Of a DNA stretch of 7,532 bases, positions 1 through 6,930 are shown in pieces. How positions within the stretch are numbered: position 1 is the stretch's first letter; the number at the start of each line of letters is the position of its first letter. The translations under genes and the position numbers were made by a program. The stretch spans positions 1 to 7,532 of the forward strand of contig JAIRNB010000335.1 in assembly GCA_031258265.1 (NCBI GenBank), written 5' to 3'. The notes under the pieces are model-generated. The model was not told the origin of the DNA, made no database searches, and saw nothing but the letters and a program-made list of their open reading frames with translations. Source of the DNA: Treponema sp. GTDB taxonomy: Bacteria > Spirochaetota > Spirochaetia > Treponematales > Breznakiellaceae.

Positions 1-158
1 TCGTGGGTCCCTACCCGGTCCACCCGGACCTTGTATTTGGAGGCCAGGAGCAGAATCTCCCGGGCCCGGGGCCCCGCCTTGGCAAGCAGGACGGGGCCGT
101 GGGGTTTCCCGGATTTAATGCGTTCTTCGATGGCGTGAAAACCTGTAAGATAGATCAT
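1..158 (-). CDS. TrmH/SpoU-family rRNA 2'-O-methyltransferase, N-terminal part (cut by window edge)
   Basis: Only the first 52 codons are inside the window; the rest lies before position 1. The visible protein starts MIYLTGFHAIEERIKSGK and continues with a VLLAKAGPRAREILLLASKY segment and VRVDRV. This order (G-x-HAIEE near residues 6-12, a basic loop, an amphipathic helix around 29-42, then a V-x-V-D-R strand) is that of the L30-like substrate-binding domain at the N-terminus of SpoU/TrmH-type RNA ribose methyltransferases such as RlmB. The knotted SAM-binding domain would follow but is not visible, so the exact RNA target cannot be assigned. The ATG at 158-156 is preceded by AAGGA about 8 bases upstream. 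A strong terminator separates the gene from the transporter gene, so it probably has its own promoter in 159-223, although none is obvious. Confidence 0.8.
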   Translation of the reverse strand, partial: MIYLTGFHAIEERIKSGKPHGPVLLAKAGPRAREILLLASKYKVRVDRVGTH

Positions 159-177
159 GCTGGTTTTTCCTTAATAG

Positions 178-209
178 TGTTGTTTAAAAACTTCAGTTTT
201 TAAACAACA
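178..209. repeat. Perfect 15-bp inverted repeat with TC loop (copy 1 of a hairpin family)
   Basis: Arms 178-192 and 195-209 are exactly complementary around a 2-base TC centre; the core reads TTTAAAAACT-TC-AGTTTTTAAA. It lies just upstream of the ribosome-binding site of the methyltransferase gene, so it would sit in its leader if transcription starts upstream. It closely resembles the repeat at 1769-1796. It has AT-rich arms and no trailing T-run outside the stem, so it is not a standard intrinsic terminator. Function is unknown. Confidence 0.85.
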
Positions 210-223
210 ACCGCTTAAAAATA

Positions 224-263
224 ACAAAAAACGCAGATTTTGTTAGAAATCTGCGTTTTTTGT
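224..263 (-). terminator. Strong intrinsic terminator after the MFS transporter gene
   Basis: Arms 224-240 and 247-263 are perfectly complementary around a 6-base loop. The GC-containing stem ACGCAGATTT/AAATCTGCGT is flanked by A6 on one side and T6 on the other. On the minus strand the stem is followed by a T-run (GTTTTTTG), as expected for Rho-independent termination of the operon ending with the transporter. Its symmetry means it could also stop plus-strand transcription. Position, about 110 bases after the transporter stop codon and before the next gene start, supports the terminator role. Confidence 0.85.
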
Positions 264-274
264 AAGACTTGTAA

Positions 275-365
275 GCCAAGCTTCGCTTGGCAAAGAACCA
301 ACCGGGTTCTTGGACAAGTCCAATTTCCGGTTATGGGAGCTTTGTCCAAAACCCGGCTGGTTTTT
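275..365. repeat. Cluster of overlapping hairpins in the 3' region after the transporter gene
   Basis: Several inverted repeats overlap here. They are GCCAAGC-TTC-GCTTGGC (275-291), AAGAACC/GGTTCTT (293-299 with 305-311), TTGGAC-AA-GTCCAA (310-323), and a long imperfect stem pairing about 293-318 with 340-365 (one G-U pair, single-base bulges and one mismatch). The long stem cannot form together with the two short ones inside it. The block lies between the transporter stop codon (374) and the terminator at 224-263. It may be a transcribed 3' structure or a palindromic intergenic repeat element; the sequence alone does not decide. Confidence 0.6.
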
Positions 366-373
366 AAAAAGCT

Positions 374-1696
374 TTACGATACGGGCGCCACGGGCCGGTC
401 ATCCGGTTCCCCTGTTTTTACCCCGCCCATGGTACACCAGGCGGCGAACATACAGATACCGCTGAATATGAAGATTCCCCGGTATCCCCCCAAATCAATG
501 ATAAGCCCGGTAATGGGGGGAGCGAAAATAGCGGCGCTTTGACTAAAGGTATAGTAAAGGCCCGTATAAATACCCACGTTGTCATAATTTGTCATCTGCC
601 AGATCATGGGGAAGGAGTTGACCATTACCCCGATCCACACGGTCCCATAAAGGAACATCAGAAGCAGGAAGATCAGTAAACAGGCGTTGATAGAAAAGCC
701 CTGCCGGAGGACAAAATCCGTACTAAAGGGCACCATAAGCAGGATAACGGTTAGGAAAACAAGGCATATTCTGATAAAACGCCGGCGGCCCAGGCGGTGG
801 GCCGCATACCCGGAAGGGATCGCCAGGGCGACTCCCGAAATTCCCGCGACTCCCTGGGCAAGGGCGGCATTTGATTCCGCCACCCCGATAACCTCCACAA
901 GGTAGAGCCCCAGGAAGGGTTGAAGTCCCTCATAGGCCATGAACCAGAAAAAGAGGGAAACTAAGATCAGGGGGGCGCTGTAGTCCTTTTCCCCCTGGCC
1001 TCTTGCTGGAGAGAACACCTCCCGTATTGATGCCGCCACGGAAAGTTTTTTTTCGGTTTTCTCTTTTTCCCAGTTTTCCGGCGCGGAATCCGGCGGGCCT
1101 TCACGGACAAAGAGGAGAAGTACCACGACGGCCAGAATCGTACAGATTCCGGCGGCGCTGAAGGGCAGTCCGTCTTTAATGACAATCAGCCGGGTCAGGA
1201 GCAGGGTTCCGGTAATGACCCCAACACCGCCCATCATGCTGATTACGCCGTTCGCTTCGGAACGGTACTCCCCCGGAATTGTATCGGGCATTAGGGCCAC
1301 CACCGGGCCCCGCACCGAAGTTTTGAAAATATTAAAAAAGAAAATAATGATAATCAAAGCCCACAGTGATACCCCTGCCATAATGGGAACCATGTGAAAG
1401 AGCAGGGCCGAGACCGGCAGCATTACCGCGATAAACGGCATGCGCCGGCCAATTCTTGTCCGGGTCCGGTCGGACCAGACGGCGATCACCGGGATAAGGA
1501 GGAGCTGCAGAATATTATCCAGGGTCATAATGCCGCCCACCAGGAAATTGGCCTTGATGTACCGCCGCAGGTACAGGGGAACATAGGTATTATAGAGGGG
1601 GTCCATCAGGCTAAGGGAGAATAAGCCCAGACCAATAATAAAAGTACGGACAAAATATTTACTGAATCCCGGATTTTTTGCCGCTTTGTTTTCCAT
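374..1696 (-). CDS. MFS transporter, GPH/sucrose-symporter-like
   Basis: A 440-residue inner-membrane protein with about twelve hydrophobic segments, in two halves joined by a charged cytoplasmic loop (about 200-238, rich in E, K and P). The loop 2-3 signature SDRTRTRIGRRMPF (75-88) and the segment MPDTIPGEYRSEANG (136-150) match cation-coupled sugar symporters of the GPH and SLC45/sucrose types; a weaker second-half copy is SGYAAHRLGRRR (295-306). It probably moves a sugar, glycoside or similar small molecule with a cation; direction and substrate cannot be read. The ATG at 1696-1694 has GAGGGG 6 bases upstream. It lies 102 bases after the phosphodiesterase gene on the same strand, with a hairpin in between, and ends before the terminator at 224-263. 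It is therefore likely the last gene of the operon. Length is normal for the family. Confidence 0.9.
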   Translation of the reverse strand: MENKAAKNPGFSKYFVRTFIIGLGLFSLSLMDPLYNTYVPLYLRRYIKANFLVGGIMTLDNILQLLLIPVIAVWSDRTRTRIGRRMPFIAVMLPVSALLFHMVPIMAGVSLWALIIIIFFFNIFKTSVRGPVVALMPDTIPGEYRSEANGVISMMGGVGVITGTLLLTRLIVIKDGLPFSAAGICTILAVVVLLLFVREGPPDSAPENWEKEKTEKKLSVAASIREVFSPARGQGEKDYSAPLILVSLFFWFMAYEGLQPFLGLYLVEVIGVAESNAALAQGVAGISGVALAIPSGYAAHRLGRRRFIRICLVFLTVILLMVPFSTDFVLRQGFSINACLLIFLLLMFLYGTVWIGVMVNSFPMIWQMTNYDNVGIYTGLYYTFSQSAAIFAPPITGLIIDLGGYRGIFIFSGICMFAAWCTMGGVKTGEPDDRPVAPVS

Positions 1697-1727
1697 GGAC
1701 CGCCCCTCAAATAGTTTTTGTAACGCT

Positions 1728-1752
1728 GTTTCAGAACCAGGGATTTTGAAAC
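1728..1752. repeat. Small inverted repeat upstream of the transporter gene
   Basis: GTTTCA (1728-1733) and TGAAAC (1747-1752) are complementary around a 13-base loop, and a second palindrome, AACCGGTT, overlaps at 1750-1757. Both lie within 65 bases upstream of the transporter start codon, where an operator or a leader structure could sit. The arms are short, so chance is possible. No convincing promoter was found between 1697 and 1798. Confidence 0.3.
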
Positions 1753-1768
1753 CGGTTCATATATGGAC

Positions 1769-1796
1769 TTGTTCAAAAACTTCAGTTTTTGAACAA
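1769..1796. repeat. Perfect 13-bp inverted repeat with TC loop (copy 2 of a hairpin family)
   Basis: Arms 1769-1781 and 1784-1796 are exactly complementary around TC; the core is TTCAAAAACT-TC-AGTTTTTGAA. It begins 2 bases after the phosphodiesterase stop codon (1801-1799) and precedes the transporter gene. It is the same design as 178-209, differing by one base pair that has changed on both arms. The stem is AT-rich with no external T-run, so it could be an mRNA-stabilising or processing hairpin between cistrons, a weak terminator, or a dispersed palindromic repeat. Confidence 0.85.
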
Positions 1797-1798
1797 CT

Positions 1799-3040
1799 CT
1801 ATCGAACAAGCCCAGTAAACAAATCTTCCCTGGCGGGAGAAAGGCCGGGAATATGGGGAACCCGGTCCGGCGGGGCTCCGTCCCCCAGAAGCCTCAGGGC
1901 CAGGGGGGCAAGATCCAGAAGGCTGCCGCCTTTTAACTGTCTGCCGCGGCATATCGAGGGGGCGCGGACCGCATAAAACACCTTGTAGCCCTCGTAATCT
2001 TCAGGATAACCATGCTGGCCCTTTTCCCCCGCATTATACGCCTCATACTGCCAGCCGGGCAGGGGGCAAAAGCCCGCGGGCAAATCTCCCCGGCCGCAGG
2101 CGTGCATCTCGTCTTCCCTAAGCCAGCGTCTAAAACCGGGGCTTTTTTCCAGCCTCCGCCGCAGGGGATCAATGTTTTCCAGCTTCCCCGGATGGAGGAA
2201 GGCCGCGCCGCCGCAACATTCGATAAAACAAGCCCTTTCATCGGGCTGGTACGCCCCCGCCCCATCCCGCGCCAGGAGGTCCATTTCCACAAGAATATCG
2301 TTGGGCAGGACGGTATTTTCCGCGGGAAGCTGGGCATGATCGGAAAAAAGGATCACCGCCGTTTCCTCCCCCGCCGCTTCCAGCAGCCTTCCCAGTTCCC
2401 TGTCCATAACATCCAGGGCCTTGTCCAGGATAGCAAAGTCTTCGCCATGCTTATGACAGAGGGCGTCATAGGCGGTAAAGTGCATTAAAGCCAGGCCGGG
2501 CCGCCGGCGGCGTAAAATATCCGCCATGCAGGCAGCGGCAAAACGATCCCGCGCGGGCTGGCTGATCCCTTCAAGGAGATGGCGGTAGCGCAGCCAAAGA
2601 CGGAGCTGCGTCAGTTTACTCCCGTTTTTTAGGTTGAGGAGGAGCTGATTATCCCCCGGCCTGGGGACCATTTCCGGTAAATTCCACTTTATTTCCCTTG
2701 CGCCGCCGGTGGCGGGCCAGAGTACGGCGGCCACAGAGAGGCCCTTTTCCGCCGCCGCTTGCCAGAGGGTCTTCTTTTTGATATGGGAAGCGCGGTAACG
2801 CCATTCGGGATACCGTTCCGGAAAGGCGGAAGTATTGGAGATAAGCCCGTGTTCCGCCTGGGGGAGGCCGGTTACCACCGAAGCATGGATCGGATAGGTA
2901 TTGGTAAGAAAAACACTCGAAACATCCCTCACCAGGGCGGCGTCCCGCAAAAAGGCGGCGGTATTTGGCAGGGCGGCAATACGATCAAAGACCCGGTCCC
3001 CCACGGCGTCAAAACTGATTATGAGAAGCCTGGTTTTCAA
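1799..3040 (-). CDS. Alkaline-phosphatase-superfamily type I phosphodiesterase / nucleotide pyrophosphatase-like enzyme
   Basis: A 413-residue protein of the NPP-type phosphodiesterase family, which hydrolyses phosphodiester, pyrophosphate or phosphonate bonds with two metal ions, usually zinc. All expected ligands are visible: D11 in ISFDAVG, nucleophile T48 in TNTYPIHASVVTG, D192 and H196 in YDALCHKHG, D234 and H235 in FSDHA, and H343 in GQHGYP. The EHGLISN block (63-69) is also typical. No signal peptide or membrane segment is evident, so it is probably cytoplasmic, unlike many secreted relatives. The start codon is TTG (3040-3038), overlapping the flavoprotein stop TGA by 4 bases (TTGA). 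The first in-frame Met (residue 124) would delete the catalytic D11 and T48, so TTG must be used. AAAGGGAAC directly upstream is a modest ribosome-binding site, and translational coupling is likely. The substrate is unknown. Confidence 0.9.
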   Translation of the reverse strand: MKTRLLIISFDAVGDRVFDRIAALPNTAAFLRDAALVRDVSSVFLTNTYPIHASVVTGLPQAEHGLISNTSAFPERYPEWRYRASHIKKKTLWQAAAEKGLSVAAVLWPATGGAREIKWNLPEMVPRPGDNQLLLNLKNGSKLTQLRLWLRYRHLLEGISQPARDRFAAACMADILRRRRPGLALMHFTAYDALCHKHGEDFAILDKALDVMDRELGRLLEAAGEETAVILFSDHAQLPAENTVLPNDILVEMDLLARDGAGAYQPDERACFIECCGGAAFLHPGKLENIDPLRRRLEKSPGFRRWLREDEMHACGRGDLPAGFCPLPGWQYEAYNAGEKGQHGYPEDYEGYKVFYAVRAPSICRGRQLKGGSLLDLAPLALRLLGDGAPPDRVPHIPGLSPAREDLFTGLVR

Positions 3041-4398
3041 GTTCCCTTTCCCATGGAGATAAGATCCTTTTCCGCTAGGGCGGCGACTGTAGCGGTTCTT
3101 CCCCAGAGGTTCTCCGCTTTTTTTACCCAGCTTTCAAAGCCGCCGGGGCTTTCCGGGAAATTCATATAGTGTTTGTAGATTTTATTTCCGCTTATCACCG
3201 CGCCGCCAAGGTTTTTTAGGGCCGCGAAAGAAAGTTTCCCTGAAAACAGCCCCATGAGCAGTTTGAAGGCCATGTTGCCCCGGCCTTTTTCTTTGTCATC
3301 CTCAAAAATAATTCCCCGTTCAAACTCATAATCGTTTTCTTCCGCGCCGCAGTTTACCGCCCCGGGGAGGGTGGCTAAAATTCGGGCAAACGAAGCGCCC
3401 TGGGCCCGGGCATAGCGGCGGTTTACCGGCCAGATCTTTTCCCGGTCGGGATATGCGCCGTCCCGCATGGCCCTGCCGAATTCTTCGGCGGCAATGGTGC
3501 AGAGGAGCCACCCATAAGGGACTCCCTCGCCTGACATAGGGTTGGTGATACAGGCGGCGTCGCCCAGGGCCACAAAGCCGTCGGCAACAAAACTGTAGGG
3601 GGGCCGGCGGTAGGGCGTGCTGCTCTGCTCGATATATTCAAGTTCATAGGCGGGAACGGATACCCGGCCGGCAAAACGTTCCCAGCAGCGGTTGGCGTAG
3701 TCAAAGGAAAGGTTGGCCCCCACGCCGTATATCGCGCCGCCGCTTTTAAGCTGGGGGGCGATCCATGTTTTATAAAAGGGCCAGCTCTGCGTATATTCTA
3801 TTTTCTCATCCGGGTTTTTAAGTTTCACATAGCGCAGCACCACATAGAACTGATCCCCCGGACCGGTGATGAAATTCTCCACCCCGTAGCCGCCGGGGAG
3901 CATGGTACGGACCGCCGCTCCAATTCCCGAGGCATCCGCCGTCAAGCGGGCCCCTATCCGCAACTCTCCGTCCTTTCCCTTGAAGAGTCCCCCGGCAAGC
4001 CTTCCCTGGGCGTCAAAAACGGGGGAGGCAAATTCGGTTTCCATGAGGACCTGCGCCCCCTGTTCACGGGCCCAGGCGGTAAGGCGTTTCATCAGGGCCC
4101 CCCGGCGGAGGACCAGGACATCGGAATAGTGATTCTTCGGCCATTTATCCAGGGCGGAACGGTGTACGCTCCGGTGGAAGAGAGTCACATAGTCCGCCTC
4201 CCCCGGTTTCGGTTCAGGGATTCCAAAGCGGCTGAAATTTTCCTGCCGGATATGGATAACATCGTAGCGCCGGCCCAGGTTTATTTCGGAGGAACGGTCG
4301 CAGACAAGTACCCGGTATCCCTGCCGGGCCATGAGTCCCGCAAAGAAAAGTCCCGCCGTACAGGCGCCCACCACCAAAACATCGCTGTCCCGCGTCAA
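3037..4398 (-). CDS. Geranylgeranyl-reductase-family FAD-dependent oxidoreductase
   Basis: A 453-residue flavoprotein of the geranylgeranyl reductase / FixC / PHBH-fold group. The N-terminal FAD-binding strand-turn-helix is DVLVVGACTAGLFFAG (6-21), with acidic residue D34 at the end of the second strand. TADASG (153-158) precedes the middle domain, and VALGDAACITNPMSGEGV (276-293) is the second FAD motif that contacts the ribityl-pyrophosphate. The C-terminal tail with YMNFP (411-415) and FESWVKKAENLW (421-432) resembles polyprenyl reductases of this family. Relatives reduce C=C bonds of isoprenoid chains, or act as monooxygenases or halogenases, so the reaction here is open. The start is TTG at 4398-4396 with GGGAGGAG two bases upstream; no ATG precedes the FAD motif. 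The dinucleotide motif is atypical: Cys replaces the second glycine. It lies 19 bases after the dehydrogenase gene and overlaps the phosphodiesterase gene by 4. Confidence 0.88.
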   Translation of the reverse strand: MTRDSDVLVVGACTAGLFFAGLMARQGYRVLVCDRSSEINLGRRYDVIHIRQENFSRFGIPEPKPGEADYVTLFHRSVHRSALDKWPKNHYSDVLVLRRGALMKRLTAWAREQGAQVLMETEFASPVFDAQGRLAGGLFKGKDGELRIGARLTADASGIGAAVRTMLPGGYGVENFITGPGDQFYVVLRYVKLKNPDEKIEYTQSWPFYKTWIAPQLKSGGAIYGVGANLSFDYANRCWERFAGRVSVPAYELEYIEQSSTPYRRPPYSFVADGFVALGDAACITNPMSGEGVPYGWLLCTIAAEEFGRAMRDGAYPDREKIWPVNRRYARAQGASFARILATLPGAVNCGAEENDYEFERGIIFEDDKEKGRGNMAFKLLMGLFSGKLSFAALKNLGGAVISGNKIYKHYMNFPESPGGFESWVKKAENLWGRTATVAALAEKDLISMGKGT

Positions 4399-4400
4399 GA

Positions 4401-4408
4401 CTCCTCCC
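4401..4408 (-). promoter_or_regulatory. Ribosome-binding site fixing the TTG start of the flavoprotein gene
   Basis: The minus strand reads GGGAGGAG-TC-TTG. This near-consensus Shine-Dalgarno sequence sits in the 19-base gap between the dehydrogenase stop codon and the flavoprotein gene. With the FAD-binding motif starting at residue 6, it supports TTG at 4398 as the true start. The spacing is on the short side. Confidence 0.7.
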
Positions 4409-4417
4409 TGAACCGCT

Positions 4418-5479
4418 TTACTTTAATTCCTCATCAAAACAAACGGCTACCTTGCCGCAGTTCCCCTGGGCCATAAGTTTATAGGCTTCGTCCGCTTTTT
4501 CCAGGGGAAAGCGGTGAGTCACCAGAATCTCCGGGTGCAGCTTCCAGCGGACCAGCTCCTCCACCAGGTTTTCCATAAGCCAGATACTCGTTACCCAGCT
4601 TCCGTAAATTGTCTTTTGGGGATGAATAATGTCCGGACTGGGATTGAAATGTACGGTTCCCCCTTCCCCTACGAAGGCGATTTTACCCCACTGCCGGGCC
4701 GCCCGGATAGCCGTTGCCCGGCCCCCGTCGCTGGCGGAGGCGTCGAATGACCGTTCCACCCCATTGCCGCCGGTTAAGGTCCTGATCTCCTCCGTATTGG
4801 AATCCGAGGCGGGGAGGACGGCATCAAAAAGATCAAGCTTCTTTGCCAGCTCTATGCGGTAACTGTTCGCTTCAATTCCGAAGATCCGCTGGGCCCCCAT
4901 GGCCCGGCAAAGCATCGCTGTGGCCAGTCCCACGGGCCCCAGGCCGACCACGAGAACGCTGTCGTTCCCGCTGACTCCCAGTTTCATAATAGCCTCGTAG
5001 ACCGTACCGAAACCGCAGGCCACCTGCGCCCCGTCGGTATAACTTAGGGAATCGGGAAGTTCCACCAGGTCTTTTTCATCGCAGAGTATGTATTCCGCCA
5101 TGCCGCCGTCCCGCTGCCAGCCGTATGCCGCCCGCAGGGGGGAAGAACAGGAGATCATATAACCCATGCGGCAGTCATGGCAGACCCCGCATCCTGAAAT
5201 GTGGTACACCACCACCCGGGAGCCCCGGTGGAAACGCCTGATCCCCGGCCCCTCCTCCACAACCTGGCCGCAGGGTTCGTGGCCGGCGATGACTCCCTGG
5301 TAGCCTTCCGGCCCCTTACCCACATGCTCCCGGTAGATCGCCCGAATATCGCTGCCGCAGATAGTGGAGGACTTCATCTTTACCAGGACCTGGCCGTGGC
5401 CCGGCTTGGGTATGGGAATCTCCCCAAATTTAACCGTACTGTTTCCGGGGAGATAGACCCCCTTCATGTTTCCTTCCAT
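4418..5479 (-). CDS. Zinc-dependent medium-chain alcohol/polyol dehydrogenase
   Basis: A 353-residue MDR-superfamily dehydrogenase related to sorbitol, threonine and butanediol dehydrogenases; it oxidises a secondary or primary alcohol with NAD(P). Catalytic zinc ligands are C41 (CGSD), H67 and E68 (GHE). The four structural zinc cysteines are C97, C100, C103 and C111. The Rossmann motif GLGPVG is at 179-184, and E203 at the end of the next strand favours NAD over NADP. The tail HRFPLEKADEAYKLMAQG...GKVAV is characteristic. Two starts are plausible: ATG at 5479 (GGAG 8 bases upstream, overlapping the end of the ribonuclease gene) and ATG at 5467 (GGAAGGA just upstream), where family homology begins (MKGVYLPG). 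The difference is four residues. The gene follows the ribonuclease stop by 5 or 17 bases and precedes the flavoprotein by 19, consistent with one operon. The alcohol substrate cannot be identified. Confidence 0.92.
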   Translation of the reverse strand: MEGNMKGVYLPGNSTVKFGEIPIPKPGHGQVLVKMKSSTICGSDIRAIYREHVGKGPEGYQGVIAGHEPCGQVVEEGPGIRRFHRGSRVVVYHISGCGVCHDCRMGYMISCSSPLRAAYGWQRDGGMAEYILCDEKDLVELPDSLSYTDGAQVACGFGTVYEAIMKLGVSGNDSVLVVGLGPVGLATAMLCRAMGAQRIFGIEANSYRIELAKKLDLFDAVLPASDSNTEEIRTLTGGNGVERSFDASASDGGRATAIRAARQWGKIAFVGEGGTVHFNPSPDIIHPQKTIYGSWVTSIWLMENLVEELVRWKLHPEILVTHRFPLEKADEAYKLMAQGNCGKVAVCFDEELK

Positions 5480-5484
5480 AAGTT

Positions 5485-6915
5485 TTACTCCAAATCGTAA
5501 GTTTTTCCGTAACGGACAATCTCTGTCTGGGGGAAACCGTTCTCCCCCAGGTATTTTTTGAACGCCGCCTGGGCCCTGGGTTCTCCGTGGACCAGGAAAA
5601 TCCGCTTGAGCCGGGAACAGTCAACAGCCCTAAGCCAGTCCAGGGCCTCCGCATAGTCAGCATGGGCGCTGAAGGCGTTAAGCTCCTCCACCGTCGCCCG
5701 GCGTTTGAACCATTGGCCGTGAATCTTTACTTCCTCCGCCCGGTCCCGAATCCGCCGTCCCAGGGTATTCTCCGCCATGTAACCCACGATAAGGATAGTG
5801 GTCCGGGGGTCAGCGATGTTGTGGATCAGGTGGTGCTGAATCCGCCCGGCCTCGCACATGCCGTCCGCGGAGATGATGATCAGCGGCCCAGGGTGCTTGT
5901 TCAGCGCCTTGGACTCATCGACGCTGGTGGTAAAGTTCAAACTGTTGAATCCAAAGGGGTTTTTATGGTGCCTGATAAAGGCATCGTGAATCTCATCGTC
6001 GTAACATTCGGGGTGTACCTGGAAGATGGTGGTGGCGTTGGTAGCCATAGGGGAATCTACATAGATGGGAACCTCCGGAATGATCCCGTCATCTACCAGC
6101 AGGTGGAAGTAGTACACCAGTTCCTGAGTCCGTTCAATGGCGAAGGAGGGAATAAGAATCTTTCCCCCCTGCTCCACCATGCGGGCCGCCACGGCGGCAA
6201 GTTTTTTTACCGCGTTGTCCTTGTCATCGTGGCGGCGGTCCCCGTAGGTGCTTTCCAGCACCAGATAATCCGGCGCCGGGGGAATATCCGGGTCCCGGAT
6301 GATCGGCTTGGCCCGGCGGCCCAGATCGCCGGTACAGAGGATTCGGGTTTCCTTACCGTTTTTCTTTACCGTGATAAAGGCCATGGCGGAACCGAGGATA
6401 TGCCCCGCGTCAAAAAATTCCAGGTTTACCCCGTCCCCGATATACACGGGCCGGTTATAGGAGACCCCCAGCATCTGGCCCGTAGCCTGGATTGCGTCCT
6501 TTTCCGTAAAAAGAGGTTCCCAGTTAAACTTTTCGCCCTTCTTCTGAGCCTGGCTTCGGAGGTAGGCCGCATCCCTGGCCTGAATATTGGCGGAGTCCAT
6601 CATAATAAGGCTGGCAATATCCCTGGAGGCAGGGGTGGCATAGATATTTCCCCGGTAGCCATTCTTTGTAAGCAAAGGCAAAAGACCGCAGTGATCCAGG
6701 TGGCCATGGGTAAGAATGGCCGATTCTATCCGGTCCGGCTCTATACCCAGGTTCCGGTTCTTCCGGTCCGCCGCTGCCCGGGAACCCTGGAAAGCCCCGC
6801 AGTCCACCAGATAGCTCCGCCCGTCTATTTCCAGTACATGCTTGGAACCGGTTACTTCTTCCGCTGCGCCCAGGGAATAGAATTTCACCCCGGCAGTTTG
6901 CCGCGCCTCGCGCAT
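5485..6915 (-). CDS. Beta-CASP metallo-beta-lactamase ribonuclease (TTHA0252/CPSF73-like)
   Basis: A 476-residue cytoplasmic RNA-processing nuclease of the MBL-fold beta-CASP family, whose characterised members cleave RNA endo- and/or exonucleolytically using two zinc ions. The MBL part carries HGHLDH (70-75), H172 in GHILGSA and D197 in TGDLG. The beta-CASP insertion begins after ESTYGDR (E221, motif A) and includes SFAIERTQEL (257-266), YVDSPMA (285-291) and SADGMCEAGRIQHHL (349-363). Motif B is H418 (FSAHAD) and motif C is H443 (VHGE). Every catalytic residue is present and length is typical. It lacks the C-terminal domain of RNase J and is closest in layout to the TTHA0252/YsaA group. The ATG at 6915-6913 has GGAGG 4 bases upstream. 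It is the first gene of the tight minus-strand series, with 569 bases of repeat-rich DNA before it. Confidence 0.95.
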   Translation of the reverse strand: MREARQTAGVKFYSLGAAEEVTGSKHVLEIDGRSYLVDCGAFQGSRAAADRKNRNLGIEPDRIESAILTHGHLDHCGLLPLLTKNGYRGNIYATPASRDIASLIMMDSANIQARDAAYLRSQAQKKGEKFNWEPLFTEKDAIQATGQMLGVSYNRPVYIGDGVNLEFFDAGHILGSAMAFITVKKNGKETRILCTGDLGRRAKPIIRDPDIPPAPDYLVLESTYGDRRHDDKDNAVKKLAAVAARMVEQGGKILIPSFAIERTQELVYYFHLLVDDGIIPEVPIYVDSPMATNATTIFQVHPECYDDEIHDAFIRHHKNPFGFNSLNFTTSVDESKALNKHPGPLIIISADGMCEAGRIQHHLIHNIADPRTTILIVGYMAENTLGRRIRDRAEEVKIHGQWFKRRATVEELNAFSAHADYAEALDWLRAVDCSRLKRIFLVHGEPRAQAAFKKYLGENGFPQTEIVRYGKTYDLE

Positions 6916-6930
6916 AAAACCTCCAAAAAT

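Noticed and set aside
240..542. Plus-strand 100-codon open frame over the terminator and the end of the transporter gene
   Set aside because: It starts inside the intrinsic terminator, crosses the hairpin cluster and overlaps the transporter gene antisense, with no protein-like features.
1769..1796. Hairpin as a conventional Rho-independent terminator ending the operon before the transporter
   Set aside because: The stem is mostly A-T pairs and lacks a T-run after the stem, so efficient termination is unlikely; it is listed as a repeat instead.
1686..2488. Plus-strand open frames opposite the phosphodiesterase and transporter genes
   Set aside because: They are short, lack domain features and ribosome-binding sites, and overlap strongly supported minus-strand genes.
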